Shown here in pieces: positions 25,303 through 34,097 of a DNA stretch of 64,000 bases. The notes beneath the pieces are model-generated. The model was not told the DNA's origin, did not search any database, and saw only the letters and a program-made list of their open reading frames with translations. Each line of letters begins with the position of its first letter. The first letter of the stretch is position 1. Source of the DNA: an uncultured Flavobacteriales bacterium (GTDB lineage: Bacteria > Bacteroidota > Bacteroidia > Flavobacteriales_F > PHOS-HE28); assembly GCA_937872175.1 (NCBI GenBank), contig CALMPI010000037.1, positions 1 through 64,000 of the forward strand, given 5' to 3'. Position numbers and translations under genes: made by a program.

Positions 25303-26748
25303 TCAAGGCATCAGGCAGGGAAGTGCCTCCCCGCTTCCAGGCACATGCCGCCGGCCCGGCTTCCGCCGTCCCTTGCAGAACGGGCCGCGCTGGATGGTGA
25401 CCCGAACGCGCAGATAGAGGTCAACGGCGTCCACGTCCGGGCGGAACAGGAAGGGCAGCACATGGTCGGAGCCCACAACGATATCGCTGAAGCGGAGCAT
25501 GAGGCCGACCGAGGGTCGCCGCCAGCCGTACTCATGGAACACGACCGGAACGGCGGCCTCGAACCAACGGGACTCGAAGCGGGGCGTGATGGACAGGGAG
25601 TTGGGCCGGCGCAGGCGGTCGCCGCGGCGCGCACTGAGCTGCTGCACCCAGGCGACACCGACATGGGTGCGGTCCAGCAGACGCTGGTCGAACAGGAGCA
25701 CGGCCGCGGTGGGGTTTCCGATGCGGAACCGACCGCCGGAGGTGTGGTCGCCGGCGGCGGCGAAGAGGCTGTCCACTCCTTCGGGCCCCTGGACCTGCAC
25801 GTTGCCGTGGTCGGGGAACAGGAGCGAACCGGACCCCACCGATCCGGCGAGCGCGTTGTTGAAGCGCATGCCACCGAGGTCGATGATCGACGCGGAGATC
25901 CGGTAGCGGTAGGGGATCGCCGTGCAGCCGTTCGAGGCGCGATGCGGGAAATACCCGTCCGCTTCCTCCTGCGTGCGTTCGTAGCTGATGCCGAGGTCCG
26001 CACCCCAACCGGAACCTGCCACCCCTGCGGGCATGGCCACCCCGTAGGCGCCGCTCACCTCGTGAACCTCGGCGCGCATGGTGTCCAGCACGGTGTAGTC
26101 GAGCACATCAAGGCGGAGAGCCGCCCCGGCGTGAGGCACCTGCCACCTCACCGAAGCACCGACCTTCCAGATGCCGAAGCCCGAGGCGCGCACGATGTGC
26201 GCGTAGTTGAACGACAGTTCGGACCACGCGGCCGCGATGGCGCGAAGATGCTCGTCGCGGTAGCGCTGGCCGTGCTGCGGCCGATGGTCGAGCCCATGGA
26301 CGATGAAGCGCCCCATGTGCGGGCTGACGCCGGTGATGCTCATCATGCTGCGTGTGCGCAGGCCGACCCCGAAGCCATGTCGTCCCGTCGCAAGGCTGAA
26401 CGCAGGCCCGGCCACGTTCAGCATCACGGCGCCTTGTTTCGCATCGCCACGCAGCGACTCGCGAAGGATGATCTCCGCCGGGGCCTCACCGCGGACGCCA
26501 TTGCGCACCTCGCGGAGCAGGCTGTGATCCTCGCCGTTCAGCGCCACAAGGTCGTTCCAGGCGAAGAGGTCAGCGCCGGCGACCCGGATGCTCGCATAGG
26601 GCCATTGTCCGGCGCTGCGCGTCGGGTCGAGCGTGAGCGCATCGGGACCCGACCAGTTGCCATGCACCAGGCCGACTTGTTCCTGGGCCCGCACCGTGAA
26701 CGGCACGATCAGCAACAAACCTGCGATGGCGCGGAGCGAACAATGCAT
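25303..26748 (-). CDS. DUF5723-like outer-membrane protein
   Basis: A 481-residue exported protein. The start at 26748 opens a signal peptide (residues 1-22, LRAIAGLLLIVPFTVRAQ). The rest is rich in alternating hydrophobic strands and aromatic ends, as in outer-membrane barrels, and shows the DUF5723-type features GPAFSLATGRHGFGVGLRTR and GSGWGADLGISYERTQ. Members of this group are predicted barrels of Bacteroidota; none of the residues point to a ligand. It sits downstream of the FKBP, gldI and nrnA genes, separated by 96 bp. Family placement rests on the pattern and is moderate. Confidence 0.65.
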   Translation of the reverse strand: MHCSLRAIAGLLLIVPFTVRAQEQVGLVHGNWSGPDALTLDPTRSAGQWPYASIRVAGADLFAWNDLVALNGEDHSLLREVRNGVRGEAPAEIILRESLRGDAKQGAVMLNVAGPAFSLATGRHGFGVGLRTRSMMSITGVSPHMGRFIVHGLDHRPQHGQRYRDEHLRAIAAAWSELSFNYAHIVRASGFGIWKVGASVRWQVPHAGAALRLDVLDYTVLDTMRAEVHEVSGAYGVAMPAGVAGSGWGADLGISYERTQEEADGYFPHRASNGCTAIPYRYRISASIIDLGGMRFNNALAGSVGSGSLLFPDHGNVQVQGPEGVDSLFAAAGDHTSGGRFRIGNPTAAVLLFDQRLLDRTHVGVAWVQQLSARRGDRLRRPNSLSITPRFESRWFEAAVPVVFHEYGWRRPSVGLMLRFSDIVVGSDHVLPFLFRPDVDAVDLYLRVRVTIQRGPFCKGRRKPGRRHVPGSGEALPCLMP

Positions 26749-26844
26749 GGTGCGAAAAGACCACGTGAACGAACTGTGGACCAGTGCGGTCGAGCGGATG
26801 GCGGCGTTCGGTGAGCCGCCGGCCCTCATACGGAGATGCCGTGG

Positions 26845-27729
26845 TCAGGTTCCCGGATCGGGGCCACGCTCCACGGACACCAGCTGTACGCTGTACAGCA
26901 CGGGCTCATGAGGACCCACCACCAGCGGCACGCCCTTCCCGCCGAAGGCCATGGACGAGGGCAGGACGAAACGACCGTGCTGACCGGGCCGAAGCAGGCT
27001 CACCGCCACTTCGATGCCGGGCAGGACCTGATCGGGATCTCCGAAGCGGAACGTGAACGGTTGTCCATGGCGGTCGCTCTCATCGAAGGGCTCACCGCCG
27101 ACGAGCCGTGTGCCCACATAGCTGATGGACACGCGGTCGCCGGCACGGACCCTTGCGGTGTCCCCGGCCTCTGGTCCAAGGGTGTAGTACAGGTCGCTCG
27201 TGCCCCACCGCGTCCATGCCTCCGAGGACGCGGAGAGGAACGCGGCCAGTTCACGGCGCTCGGCGCCTTCGGGGTCCAGCGCCCGCCTGGCCTCGGCCCG
27301 TGCGCGCTGCATCGATGGTGTCAAGGCCTCCATCACCGCGAGCTCGACCTGTACCATGACCGTATCGGGCGGGTTCATCCGACCAGCAGGCGACAACACC
27401 TTCCAGGGAAGTCCTTCGGCCGGAAGGATGATGCTGCAACTGTCGCCGGGGTGCACGCGATCAAGCGCGGGCACCCAGGCCCCCTGCCGCAGATCGAGGA
27501 CCGCATACCAGCGCTGGGTGCTGAACAGGGACCCTGGATCGCCACCGACCTCCGACGCACGGAGACGCAGCAGCACCGAGTCATCCGCGGACAGGGCGGT
27601 GTCGGAGCCGCCGAGGCCGAGCAGGCGGAAGTACACGCCGGGCGCCACCTCCTTGTAGCCCGTGTACGGCGCTCGATCGCATGCGGCCAGCACCACGGCC
27701 AGGGCCCCGACGATGAACACGGACCTCAT
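26845..27729 (-). CDS. FKBP-type peptidyl-prolyl isomerase lipoprotein
   Basis: A 294-residue lipoprotein (lipobox LAAC, Cys 17) with an FKBP domain in the last 100 residues: RVRAGDRVSISYVGTRL, GEPFDESDRHGQPFTFRFG, VLPGIEVAVSLLRPGQHGRFVLPSS and the GKGVPLVVGPHEPVLY end. The N-terminal 170 residues form a separate, uncharacterised domain. It overlaps gldI by 4 nt, so two FKBP-type proteins are read in tandem. Both probably help proteins fold at the envelope. Active-site aromatic residues appear conserved, but activity is not proven. Confidence 0.9.
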   Translation of the reverse strand: MRSVFIVGALAVVLAACDRAPYTGYKEVAPGVYFRLLGLGGSDTALSADDSVLLRLRASEVGGDPGSLFSTQRWYAVLDLRQGAWVPALDRVHPGDSCSIILPAEGLPWKVLSPAGRMNPPDTVMVQVELAVMEALTPSMQRARAEARRALDPEGAERRELAAFLSASSEAWTRWGTSDLYYTLGPEAGDTARVRAGDRVSISYVGTRLVGGEPFDESDRHGQPFTFRFGDPDQVLPGIEVAVSLLRPGQHGRFVLPSSMAFGGKGVPLVVGPHEPVLYSVQLVSVERGPDPGT

Positions 27730-28259
27730 CGGTCACGTGGTTCGGACAGGGAGATCACGCCGATGTGGTACACGACGGAACTGCGCGGTGGAACCTTGTC
27801 CATATCGCCGACGAGTCCGTGCGCCCGATAGCTTGGGATGAGGACCACCGCACTGTCACCCGGGGACAGGTGCTGGACGGCCTCGTGCAATCCGCTCTCC
27901 ACGTGATCCAACTCCACCTGAAAGGACTCCGGCCGGCCGGGTTCAGAGGCGCTGCAGGTCGTGCCATTGAGCAGTTCCATGCGATAGTTCATCGCCACCC
28001 ACTGACCGGGCCGTGCCGTATCGCCGGGCATGTCGCGCAGCAGCTGGTGATGGACACCGGTGCCCGACACGCGCGTGCGGAGGCCGTGGCGCGTTGCGTA
28101 ATTGACCAGGTCACGCGCCTCGATGCGGTTGGCCTCCTGGTTCTCCTTCACATAGGCCGGCGCCTTGCGTTGATCGCCGCCGCCGGTGCGCGCAGGAGGC
28201 GCATCTCCTCCGGTACAGGAAGTGAACAGGAGCAGGGCGGCCGCGAGCAGGCGGGTCAT
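27726..28259 (-). CDS. gldI: gliding-associated peptidyl-prolyl isomerase GldI
   Basis: A 177-residue lipoprotein (lipobox FTSC near residue 15) with a single FKBP-like domain: ARPGQWVAMNYRMELLNGT, VESGLHEAVQHLSPGDSAVVLIP and YRAHGLVGDMDKVPPRSSVVYHI. In Flavobacterium johnsoniae, GldI is a lipoprotein needed for gliding and is encoded next to the DHH phosphoesterase, exactly as here. The ATG lies within the nrnA stop (4-nt overlap), and the next gene overlaps by 4 nt. Confidence 0.9.
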   Translation of the reverse strand: MTRLLAAALLLFTSCTGGDAPPARTGGGDQRKAPAYVKENQEANRIEARDLVNYATRHGLRTRVSGTGVHHQLLRDMPGDTARPGQWVAMNYRMELLNGTTCSASEPGRPESFQVELDHVESGLHEAVQHLSPGDSAVVLIPSYRAHGLVGDMDKVPPRSSVVYHIGVISLSEPRDR

Positions 28260-29281
28260 GCCGGGTGGGCCTGGATATGGGCGGGCAGCAGTTCCATGAA
28301 GCGCTGCACGCATGGATCAATGGGGCCTTCGCAATGCCCCCCGGCGGCGTTGACGTGCCCGCCCCCGTGGAAGTGCTCGGCGAGCAGGCCGTCCACGGGG
28401 AGCGTCCCCTTTGACCGGAGACTGATCTTGATCCGGTCGGGGCGCTCCAGGAAGAAGGCCGAGAGGCGGATGCCACGCATGCTGAGGCCCAGGTTGACGA
28501 AGCCTTCGGTATCCCCCGGCTTGAACCCGAAACGCTTGAGGTCCTCACCGCGCAGCACCAGCACCACGACGCCCAGGTCCTGGAGCACCGTCATGCGCTC
28601 GGCGAGCATGAAGCCCATCAGGCGCATGCGTTGCTCGGTATGGTCGTCCATCACGGCCCCGTGGATGCGGTCGGGCACTGCACCGCGCTCCATGAGCAGG
28701 GCTGCCATCCTCAACGTGTGCGGGCTGGTGCTCGAGAACCGGAACGATCCGCTGTCGGTCATGATGCCGGTGTAGAGGCAGGTGGCGGCGTCCGGATCGA
28801 TGAGGTGTTCCTGGCCCAGGGCCACCAGCAGGTCCACCACCATCTGGCTGGTGGCGCAGGACGCCGTGTCGCTGAAGGCCACCACGGCATCGATGTCGGG
28901 CCGCTGATGGTGGTCGATCAGTACACGCTGGCGGGCGGTGCGGACGGCATCCTCGAGCATGCCGGCCCGATCGGGCCGGTTGAAGTCGAGGCAGAACAGG
29001 ATCTCGGCCTCGGCGATGGTGGCACGACAGCGGTCCGCCGCGGTGTCCGCGGCGATACAATCGCCCGCACCCGGCATCCAGCGGAGAAAGGGCGGCGGGG
29101 CGTTGGGCAGCACCACTTGCACGATGTGGCCCATGTGCCGCAGGACGTGCGCCAAGCCGAGCGACGAGCCCATGGCGTCCCCGTCGGGATTGTAATGTGT
29201 GACGATCGCACAACGCCGCTGGCCTCCAAGCAGGGCCTGGAGCCGCAGCAGACCGGGATGTTCACGGTGCACAAAGGACAT
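28256..29281 (-). CDS. nrnA: DHH-family bifunctional nanoRNase/pAp phosphatase
   Basis: A 341-residue NrnA-type enzyme that removes short oligoribonucleotides and 3'-phosphoadenosine 5'-phosphate. The metal site NPDGDAMGSS is at 31-40, the DHH motif is in LIDHHQ near 121, and the DHHA1 box is FHGGGHVNAAGG near the C-terminus. The length fits the family. It precedes gldI with a 4-nt overlap, a conserved order in Flavobacteriia. A TACCTTTG box sits four bases before its ATG. Confidence 0.95.
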   Translation of the reverse strand: MSFVHREHPGLLRLQALLGGQRRCAIVTHYNPDGDAMGSSLGLAHVLRHMGHIVQVVLPNAPPPFLRWMPGAGDCIAADTAADRCRATIAEAEILFCLDFNRPDRAGMLEDAVRTARQRVLIDHHQRPDIDAVVAFSDTASCATSQMVVDLLVALGQEHLIDPDAATCLYTGIMTDSGSFRFSSTSPHTLRMAALLMERGAVPDRIHGAVMDDHTEQRMRLMGFMLAERMTVLQDLGVVVLVLRGEDLKRFGFKPGDTEGFVNLGLSMRGIRLSAFFLERPDRIKISLRSKGTLPVDGLLAEHFHGGGHVNAAGGHCEGPIDPCVQRFMELLPAHIQAHPA

Positions 29282-29285
29282 GGGC

Positions 29286-29293
29286 CAAAGGTA
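29286..29293 (-). promoter_or_regulatory. -7 box TACCTTTG for nrnA-gldI
   Basis: A perfect consensus match on the minus strand. Four bases lie between its last G and the ATG at 29281, so transcription would start at or next to the start codon. Confidence 0.6.
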
Positions 29294-29308
29294 GCCCGGC
29301 CCTATGGC

Positions 29309-29908
29309 TCAGAACCCCAGGTTGGGCGTGGGCATGTGCTCGATGAGGATGCCCACGCAGCCGATGTCGAGGCCCTTGGCCCGGCCTTTCTGCTCGGCCG
29401 CGCCCGGGGCCATCACCTCCACCATAAGGCGCTTGGTGGTGGCCGCGGAGAACTCGACCTCCTGGGCCAGCTCATGCTCAGTATTGTCCCAGAGGACCCT
29501 CCGTTCGTCCTCGAACAGGGTCTTGCGCACCATGCGCTTCACATCCTTGAACTCTCCGGTGGGTTGCCCATTGGCATCGCGCAGCTCCTCCTTCTCCACC
29601 ACTTCCACGTCCTGTTCGCGTGGTACGCGCACCTTCTCCACGAGGCGGGCCACCACATGGTCGCCGATGATCTTCTCATCGTAGCAGAAGGTGATGCGGT
29701 AATCCTGCCCGCCATAGACGATGATATTGAGCTCAGTGGGTCTTCCCACCTGAACACTGGCGCTCTTGCTCTGGCCGTTGAGCGAGAACCGGGTATCGGC
29801 GGAGCGTTCGCAGTTGAACTTGTGGTAGTCGCCGCAGTTGTACTGGGCGTTCACGATGGTCGCGGCCATCAGGACGACAGCGGTCGACAGGTTCTTCAGG
29901 GTCGGCAT
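29309..29908 (-). CDS. uncharacterised exported protein linked to nrnA/gldI
   Basis: A 199-residue protein with a signal peptide ending VNAQ (residues 1-22; ATG at 29908). The mature part has several Cys residues near its start (YNCGDYHKFNCE), a strand-rich middle with NIIVYGGQDYRITFCYDEKIIG, a charged helix near residue 105 (REQDVEVVEKEEL), and an end matching GILIEHMPTPNLGF. I recognise no named family. It is between a lipoprotein gene (6 bp away) and nrnA-gldI on the same strand, so a role in the envelope or gliding machinery is plausible from position only. Confidence 0.75.
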   Translation of the reverse strand: MPTLKNLSTAVVLMAATIVNAQYNCGDYHKFNCERSADTRFSLNGQSKSASVQVGRPTELNIIVYGGQDYRITFCYDEKIIGDHVVARLVEKVRVPREQDVEVVEKEELRDANGQPTGEFKDVKRMVRKTLFEDERRVLWDNTEHELAQEVEFSAATTKRLMVEVMAPGAAEQKGRAKGLDIGCVGILIEHMPTPNLGF

Positions 29909-29913
29909 GACCA

Positions 29914-30822
29914 TCACGCGTTGGGTTGAACAGGGACCTCACCTTCGGGGCTGACGAGCTCGGCTCGCAGGGCCTCCACGGCGATCTGGAGCTCGGCAAA
30001 GCGCTCGGCCGTGAGCTGCACGTTGAGGTCGTCGCCCAGCACCATGCGGCCGGAGCTGGATGCGCCCGTGCGCGTGGTGCGCTGCACCTGGACACGGTCG
30101 TAGATGTCGCGAAGGGCGATCATCCGTTCGCGGATCGGCGCCACGTTGGGGTCGGTGCCATGGGCGTCCATCATCTCGATCAGATGTTCAAGGCTGAACT
30201 TCTGCTCGGCCACGCGCTTCACGAGGGGATCGGCGGGGTCGAAGGCCGTGACCTGTTTCATCACCAAATGGAGGCTCTCCACCCACCCACCGGCCAGCAC
30301 CAGGGCCAGCGTGGGGCCCATCTCCTCCTCCTGGAGCTTCTCATAGGCCTTGTAGTAGGCCTCGTTGCTGATGATCTCCAGGCTGTCGCCCTTGCTGAGG
30401 TTGCGTTCCAGGCGCACGAAGTCCTGCTCGCTGAACGCGGCGCTCAGGCCGAGCTGCTCACCCAGCTTCTTCACGGTGAGGTAATAGCGGACCACCTCCA
30501 CGTTGAGGTCGAAATAGCTGGCATAGATGAGGTCGGTGCAATACACGCCGAAGTTGAACGCCCGGCCACCGAGGGTCGCGTACCGGTCCGCGCTGGTGGT
30601 GGGGTTCATCATGCGCTTCTGCCCTTCGCCGGCCATCTGCCGCACGATGGCGAAGAGCTCGTTGGGGGTCGGCATCTGGTAGAGGGAGGCCGGGGCGGTC
30701 GCCGCGGAGGCGCTCTCGCCGATGACGAGCTTCTCCGGGCCGGAGCTGTGCTCATCGCCGGACCCACCACAGGCGCACAAGGCCGCGGCGAGCAGGGAAA
30801 CGGGGATCGTTCGTCTGAACAT
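29914..30822 (-). CDS. uncharacterised lipoprotein
   Basis: A 302-residue lipoprotein (lipobox region ALCAC, Cys 18). The mature part is mostly helical, with [36 protein letters not shown] and [12 protein letters not shown] as recognisable stretches. The ATG at 30822 was chosen over the one at 30948 because it gives a clean signal. No enzyme motif is seen. It is first in the run to nrnA-gldI and diverges from ndk across 131 bp. I cannot assign a family; its linkage with gldI suggests an envelope role. Confidence 0.75.
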   Translation of the reverse strand: MFRRTIPVSLLAAALCACGGSGDEHSSGPEKLVIGESASAATAPASLYQMPTPNELFAIVRQMAGEGQKRMMNPTTSADRYATLGGRAFNFGVYCTDLIYASYFDLNVEVVRYYLTVKKLGEQLGLSAAFSEQDFVRLERNLSKGDSLEIISNEAYYKAYEKLQEEEMGPTLALVLAGGWVESLHLVMKQVTAFDPADPLVKRVAEQKFSLEHLIEMMDAHGTDPNVAPIRERMIALRDIYDRVQVQRTTRTGASSSGRMVLGDDLNVQLTAERFAELQIAVEALRAELVSPEGEVPVQPNA

Positions 30823-30923
30823 GGATCGAAGGGATGGGGCGCCGGTGGGGCCCGGAGCGACGGCCGTGTTACGTCCCACGAAGGAAGGATGTTCCCGATG
30901 GGCCGGAGTTGGGACGGACCGCC

Positions 30924-30931
30924 TATTTTTG
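30924..30931 (+). promoter_or_regulatory. -7 box TATTTTTG for ndk
   Basis: A perfect TAnnTTTG match. It is followed by the words GCGCCGCTTTTT, which recur after the -7 box at 32855. The ATG is 22 nt downstream. Confidence 0.65.
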
Positions 30932-30953
30932 CGCCGCTTTTTCAACACCCCCC

Positions 30954-31373
30954 ATGTCAGGCAACCGCACGTTCACGATGATCAAGCCCGAGGCCGTGGC
31001 CGCCGGGCACTCCGGGAAGATCATCGACATGATCATCGCCAACGGCTTTCGGATCGTGGCGCTCAAGTACACACGCCTTTCCACCGCCGAGGCCGGCACC
31101 TTCTATGAGGTGCACAAGGAACGCCCGTTCTACGGTGAACTGGTGGACTACATGGCCAGCGGCCCGATCATGGCGGCGATCCTTGAGAAGGACAATGCGG
31201 TGGAGGACTTCCGCAGGCTGATCGGGGCCACGGACCCGGCGCAGGCCGAGGAAGGCACCATCCGCAAGCGCTTCGCGGAGAGCAAGGCGAAGAACGCGGT
31301 GCATGGCAGCGACAGCGATGCGAACGCGCTGATCGAGGGGCACTTCTTCTTCAGCAGCCGCGAGCAGTACTGA
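30954..31373 (+). CDS. ndk: nucleoside diphosphate kinase
   Basis: A 139-residue Ndk that balances nucleoside triphosphates. The phosphate-carrying residue is His117 in NAVHGSDS. The N-terminus [10 protein letters not shown] and the [13 protein letters not shown] segment match the family. The length is standard. The start at 30954 was preferred to the upstream ATG at 30834, which reads through the promoter. It is convergent with the DUF721 gene. Confidence 0.97.
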   Translation: MSGNRTFTMIKPEAVAAGHSGKIIDMIIANGFRIVALKYTRLSTAEAGTFYEVHKERPFYGELVDYMASGPIMAAILEKDNAVEDFRRLIGATDPAQAEEGTIRKRFAESKAKNAVHGSDSDANALIEGHFFFSSREQY

Positions 31374-31380
31374 GCGTCGC

Positions 31381-31689
31381 TCAACCGATCGTCACCGAAC
31401 GGACGACCACACGTCCGCTCCGTTCGTTGAGCAGTTCGGCGAGCCGGTCCTTCATGTAACCGAGCTCCTGGCGCAGGGGGGCGTTGTCCACACGCACGTG
31501 AAGATGCCCGCGGCGCAGGGTGACGGCCGTGGTGTGCCGGGCGATGGGCCCTCCGGCCACCTCGTCCCACCAGCTGGCGATGTCGAGCTCATCGAGCTTC
31601 TCGCGCAGCCCGTAGGCATCGATCATGTCCCCGAGGGCGTCACCGAGCCTCCGCTCGTTCGACGGCCTCCATCCGGATGGCTTGCGCAT
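31381..31689 (-). CDS. DUF721 (DciA-like) protein
   Basis: A 102-residue DUF721 protein, related to DciA, which loads the replicative helicase in bacteria lacking DnaC. Recognisable parts are LGDALGDMIDAYGLREKLDE, then IASWWDEVAGGPIARHT and LHVRVDNAPLRQELGYMKDR, matching the KH-like core. The ATG at 31689 overlaps recF by 50 bp in another frame, which is longer than usual; GTG codons further in are possible starts. The pairing with recF is conserved across Bacteroidota. A helicase-loading role is an inference from the family. Confidence 0.85.
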   Translation of the reverse strand: MRKPSGWRPSNERRLGDALGDMIDAYGLREKLDELDIASWWDEVAGGPIARHTTAVTLRRGHLHVRVDNAPLRQELGYMKDRLAELLNERSGRVVVRSVTIG

Positions 31690-32776
31690 GGTCGAGGTGG
31701 AAGAACCGCACGTCGTGCGGGAGACCGTCGAGCGCCTGATGCAGGCGCCCGGCGTCCGTGTCGGTGATGAGGACCTGGCCGAAACGACCACCCCCCAGAA
31801 GGCGCAGCAGGTGACGCATGCGCTGGGGGTCGATCTTGTCGAAGATGTCATCCAGCATCAGCACCGGTCTGCGGCCGGTGCGCGCGGCGGTGAGGTCGAA
31901 CTGGGCCAGTTTGAGGGCGATCAGGAAGGTCTTCTGCTGGCCTTGGGAGCCGAACCGCCTGAGCGGCTGTCCATCGAGCAGGAAGTGCAGGTCATCCTTG
32001 TGCACGCCCGCCGTGGTGTACTGGGCGCTGCGGTCGCGGTCCCAGTGGCTGCGCAGCAGCGCGTCCATCGGTTGTTCGTCCAGCGCGGATCGATACTCGA
32101 GCCCGACGGTCTCCGGGCCCGAGCTGATGCCTTGGTAGTGTTCGAGCACCAGGGGGGTGAGCTCGGCGAGGAAGGCACGGCGGCCGCGGTGCACGGTGGT
32201 GGCGTGCATGACCAGTTGCTCATCCCAAGGCTCCAAGGCGGAGAGGGAACCTCCGCCCTGCTCGGCGAAGCGCTTCAGCAGCACGTTCCGTTGCCTGAGG
32301 GCCCGGTTGTATCGCATCAGGGCGTCGAGGTAGCTGCGGTCGAACTGGGCGATGAGGCCGTCCACGAAGCGGCGTCGCACCTCGCTGCCCTCGAGGATGA
32401 GCTGCCCGTCGTAGGGGGTGATCATCACCGCGGGCCAGCGGCCGATGTGGTCGCTGAGGCGTTCATACTCCTTGCGGTCGCGCTGGAACACCTTTTTATG
32501 CTCGCGGCGCACGCTGCAGGCCAGCTCCACGTCGCCTTCGGGCTCCTCCAGCACCCCCTTCAGCAGGAATTGCTCCTCGCCATGGCGCACGGCGTGCTGG
32601 TCGGTGGCGTCGAAATAGCTCTTGCAAAGCGCCAGGTAGTGCACCGCATCGAGCAGGTTGGTCTTGCCGGTGCCATTGGGCCCCACGAAGCAATTGATCT
32701 CCGGGCCGAGCTGCAGCTCCGCCTGGGCATGGTTGCGGAACTGGAACACGGCCAGCCGGCGGAAACGGACCTTCAT
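31640..32776 (-). CDS. recF: DNA replication and repair protein RecF
   Basis: A 378-residue RecF that helps load RecA at gaps. Walker A is GPNGTGKTN at 32-40. The ABC-type signature lies in the C-terminal half (RFGSQGQQKTFLIALKLAQ), and Walker B is RRPVLMLDDIFDKID. The ATG at 32776 is 9 nt from a TATCTTTG box on the minus strand. It overlaps the downstream DUF721 gene and diverges from the TPR-ribH pair. Confidence 0.96.
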   Translation of the reverse strand: MKVRFRRLAVFQFRNHAQAELQLGPEINCFVGPNGTGKTNLLDAVHYLALCKSYFDATDQHAVRHGEEQFLLKGVLEEPEGDVELACSVRREHKKVFQRDRKEYERLSDHIGRWPAVMITPYDGQLILEGSEVRRRFVDGLIAQFDRSYLDALMRYNRALRQRNVLLKRFAEQGGGSLSALEPWDEQLVMHATTVHRGRRAFLAELTPLVLEHYQGISSGPETVGLEYRSALDEQPMDALLRSHWDRDRSAQYTTAGVHKDDLHFLLDGQPLRRFGSQGQQKTFLIALKLAQFDLTAARTGRRPVLMLDDIFDKIDPQRMRHLLRLLGGGRFGQVLITDTDAGRLHQALDGLPHDVRFFHLDHAQAIRMEAVERAEAR

Positions 32777-32785
32777 GCGAAGGTC

Positions 32786-32793
32786 CAAAGATA
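32786..32793 (-). promoter_or_regulatory. -7 box TATCTTTG for recF
   Basis: A perfect consensus match on the minus strand, 9 nt before the recF ATG. Confidence 0.6.
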
Positions 32794-32829
32794 GGCGGGG
32801 GCCCTGGGGCCCGGGCACCTGGCGCGGCC

Positions 32830-32840
32830 TGTGGTCCACA
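32830..32840. promoter_or_regulatory. TGTGG/CCACA palindrome between recF and TPR promoters
   Basis: TGTGG, one central base, then CCACA. It lies between the divergent -7 boxes at 32786 and 32855, where a dimeric regulator could act on both. The palindrome is short and could be chance. Confidence 0.25.
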
Positions 32841-32854
32841 TCGATCGGGAACCT

Positions 32855-32862
32855 TATCTTCG
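32855..32862 (+). promoter_or_regulatory. -7 box TATCTTCG for TPR-ribH
   Basis: It is followed by GCGCCGCTTTTT, the same words found after the ndk -7 box. The ATG at 32886 is 23 nt downstream. Confidence 0.6.
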
Positions 32863-32885
32863 CGCCGCTTTTTGCCCGACCCATC

Positions 32886-33578
32886 ATGTCCACCAAGACC
32901 ACGAGACCGGAGCAGGAACAGGCCGACATCGACCTGGGCCAGGCGTACTCCCGAGCTGAGCTTTTTCTGGAGAAGAACAAGGCGGCCGTCACCTACGGGG
33001 TGGTGGGCCTGCTGGTGGTGGTGGGCGGCCTGCTGGGATACCGCAAGCTGTACGCCGAGCCGCGTGCCAAGGAGGCCAATGACCTGATCTGGAAGGCGCA
33101 GTACTACTTCGAGATCGACTCGCTGGACAAGGCCATCAACGGGGACGGCAACTACTTCGGGTTCCAGTACATCGCGGACGAGTACGGCAACACCCCGGCG
33201 GGCGACCTGGCGCGGTTCTACCTGGGAACCTGCTACCTCCAGAAGGGCGAGTACGAGACCGCGGTGTCCTACTATGAGGAGGCCGATGTGGAGGATGTGG
33301 TCCTGAAGGCGATGGCGGCCGGTGGCATCGGAGATGCCTACGTGGAGCTGGGCCGGGATCAGGACGCGATGAAGCAGTTCGAGAAGGCGGCGTCCATCAC
33401 CACCAACGACTTCACCACGCCGATGTACCTGATGAAGGCGGGGATCCTGTATCAGCAGGCCGGCGACTGGAAGAAGGCCTCCAAGGTGTTCCGCCGGGTG
33501 GCGAACGACTTCCCCACCAGCCCGGATGCGAACACGGCCAGGAAGTACGCGGCCCGCGCCGAGGCGATGGCCGGCTGA
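32886..33578 (+). CDS. membrane-anchored TPR protein (YfgM-like layout)
   Basis: A 230-residue protein with a cytoplasmic N-terminus of about 35 residues, one membrane helix (about 37-53, YGVVGLLVVVGGLLGYR), and periplasmic TPR repeats: ARFYLGTCYLQKGEYETAV, GGIGDAYVELGRDQDAMKQ and AGILYQQAGDWKKASKVF. This layout resembles YfgM, which works with envelope chaperones, but homology is not shown. It is 2 nt upstream of ribH, an order common in Bacteroidota. The function is inferred from architecture only. Confidence 0.85.
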   Translation: MSTKTTRPEQEQADIDLGQAYSRAELFLEKNKAAVTYGVVGLLVVVGGLLGYRKLYAEPRAKEANDLIWKAQYYFEIDSLDKAINGDGNYFGFQYIADEYGNTPAGDLARFYLGTCYLQKGEYETAVSYYEEADVEDVVLKAMAAGGIGDAYVELGRDQDAMKQFEKAASITTNDFTTPMYLMKAGILYQQAGDWKKASKVFRRVANDFPTSPDANTARKYAARAEAMAG

Positions 33579-33580
33579 GC

Positions 33581-34078
33581 ATGGCCACCGCGCAGCATCA
33601 CCTGAGCACCTACGACCCTTCCGGCGTCCCCACGGGCGCCGGTCGTCGTTTCGTGCTGGTGGTGAGCGAGTGGAACCGCGAGATCACCGACGCGCTCCGG
33701 CAGGGGGCCCGCCAGACCCTGATGGTTCACGGGTCGGACCCGGCAGAGGTGATCGAGCATTGGGTGCCCGGCAGCTACGAGCTGGCGCTGGCCGCGCAGC
33801 TGGCGATCGAGGCGCATACGCCCGATGCGGTGATCGCCATCGGCAGCATCGTGCGGGGCGAGACGCCCCATTTCGAGTACGTGTGCCAGGCCACCGCACA
33901 GGGCATCATGGACGTGAACCTGCGAACGGGGATCCCGGTGATCTTCTGTGTGCTGACGGACAACGACATGCAGCAGGCGCGCGACCGCAGCGGTGGCCGC
34001 CACGGCAACAAGGGGGTGGACGCTGCGGTGGCCGCCCTGAAGATGGCGGCGCTGCGCAGCACCCTTCAGATCGGCTGA
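33581..34078 (+). CDS. ribH: 6,7-dimethyl-8-ribityllumazine synthase
   Basis: A 165-residue lumazine synthase, the penultimate step of riboflavin synthesis. The substrate loop GSIVRGETPHFEYVC is at 88-102 with the catalytic His97, and FVLVVSEWNREIT, VPGSYELALAAQL and FCVLTDNDMQQA complete the family pattern. The length is normal for the icosahedral or pentameric enzyme. It is co-transcribed with the TPR gene (2-nt gap); ribD is at 19331. Confidence 0.97.
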   Translation: MATAQHHLSTYDPSGVPTGAGRRFVLVVSEWNREITDALRQGARQTLMVHGSDPAEVIEHWVPGSYELALAAQLAIEAHTPDAVIAIGSIVRGETPHFEYVCQATAQGIMDVNLRTGIPVIFCVLTDNDMQQARDRSGGRHGNKGVDAAVAALKMAALRSTLQIG

Positions 34079-34097
34079 GGGGCGTTCCGGAAGCGCG

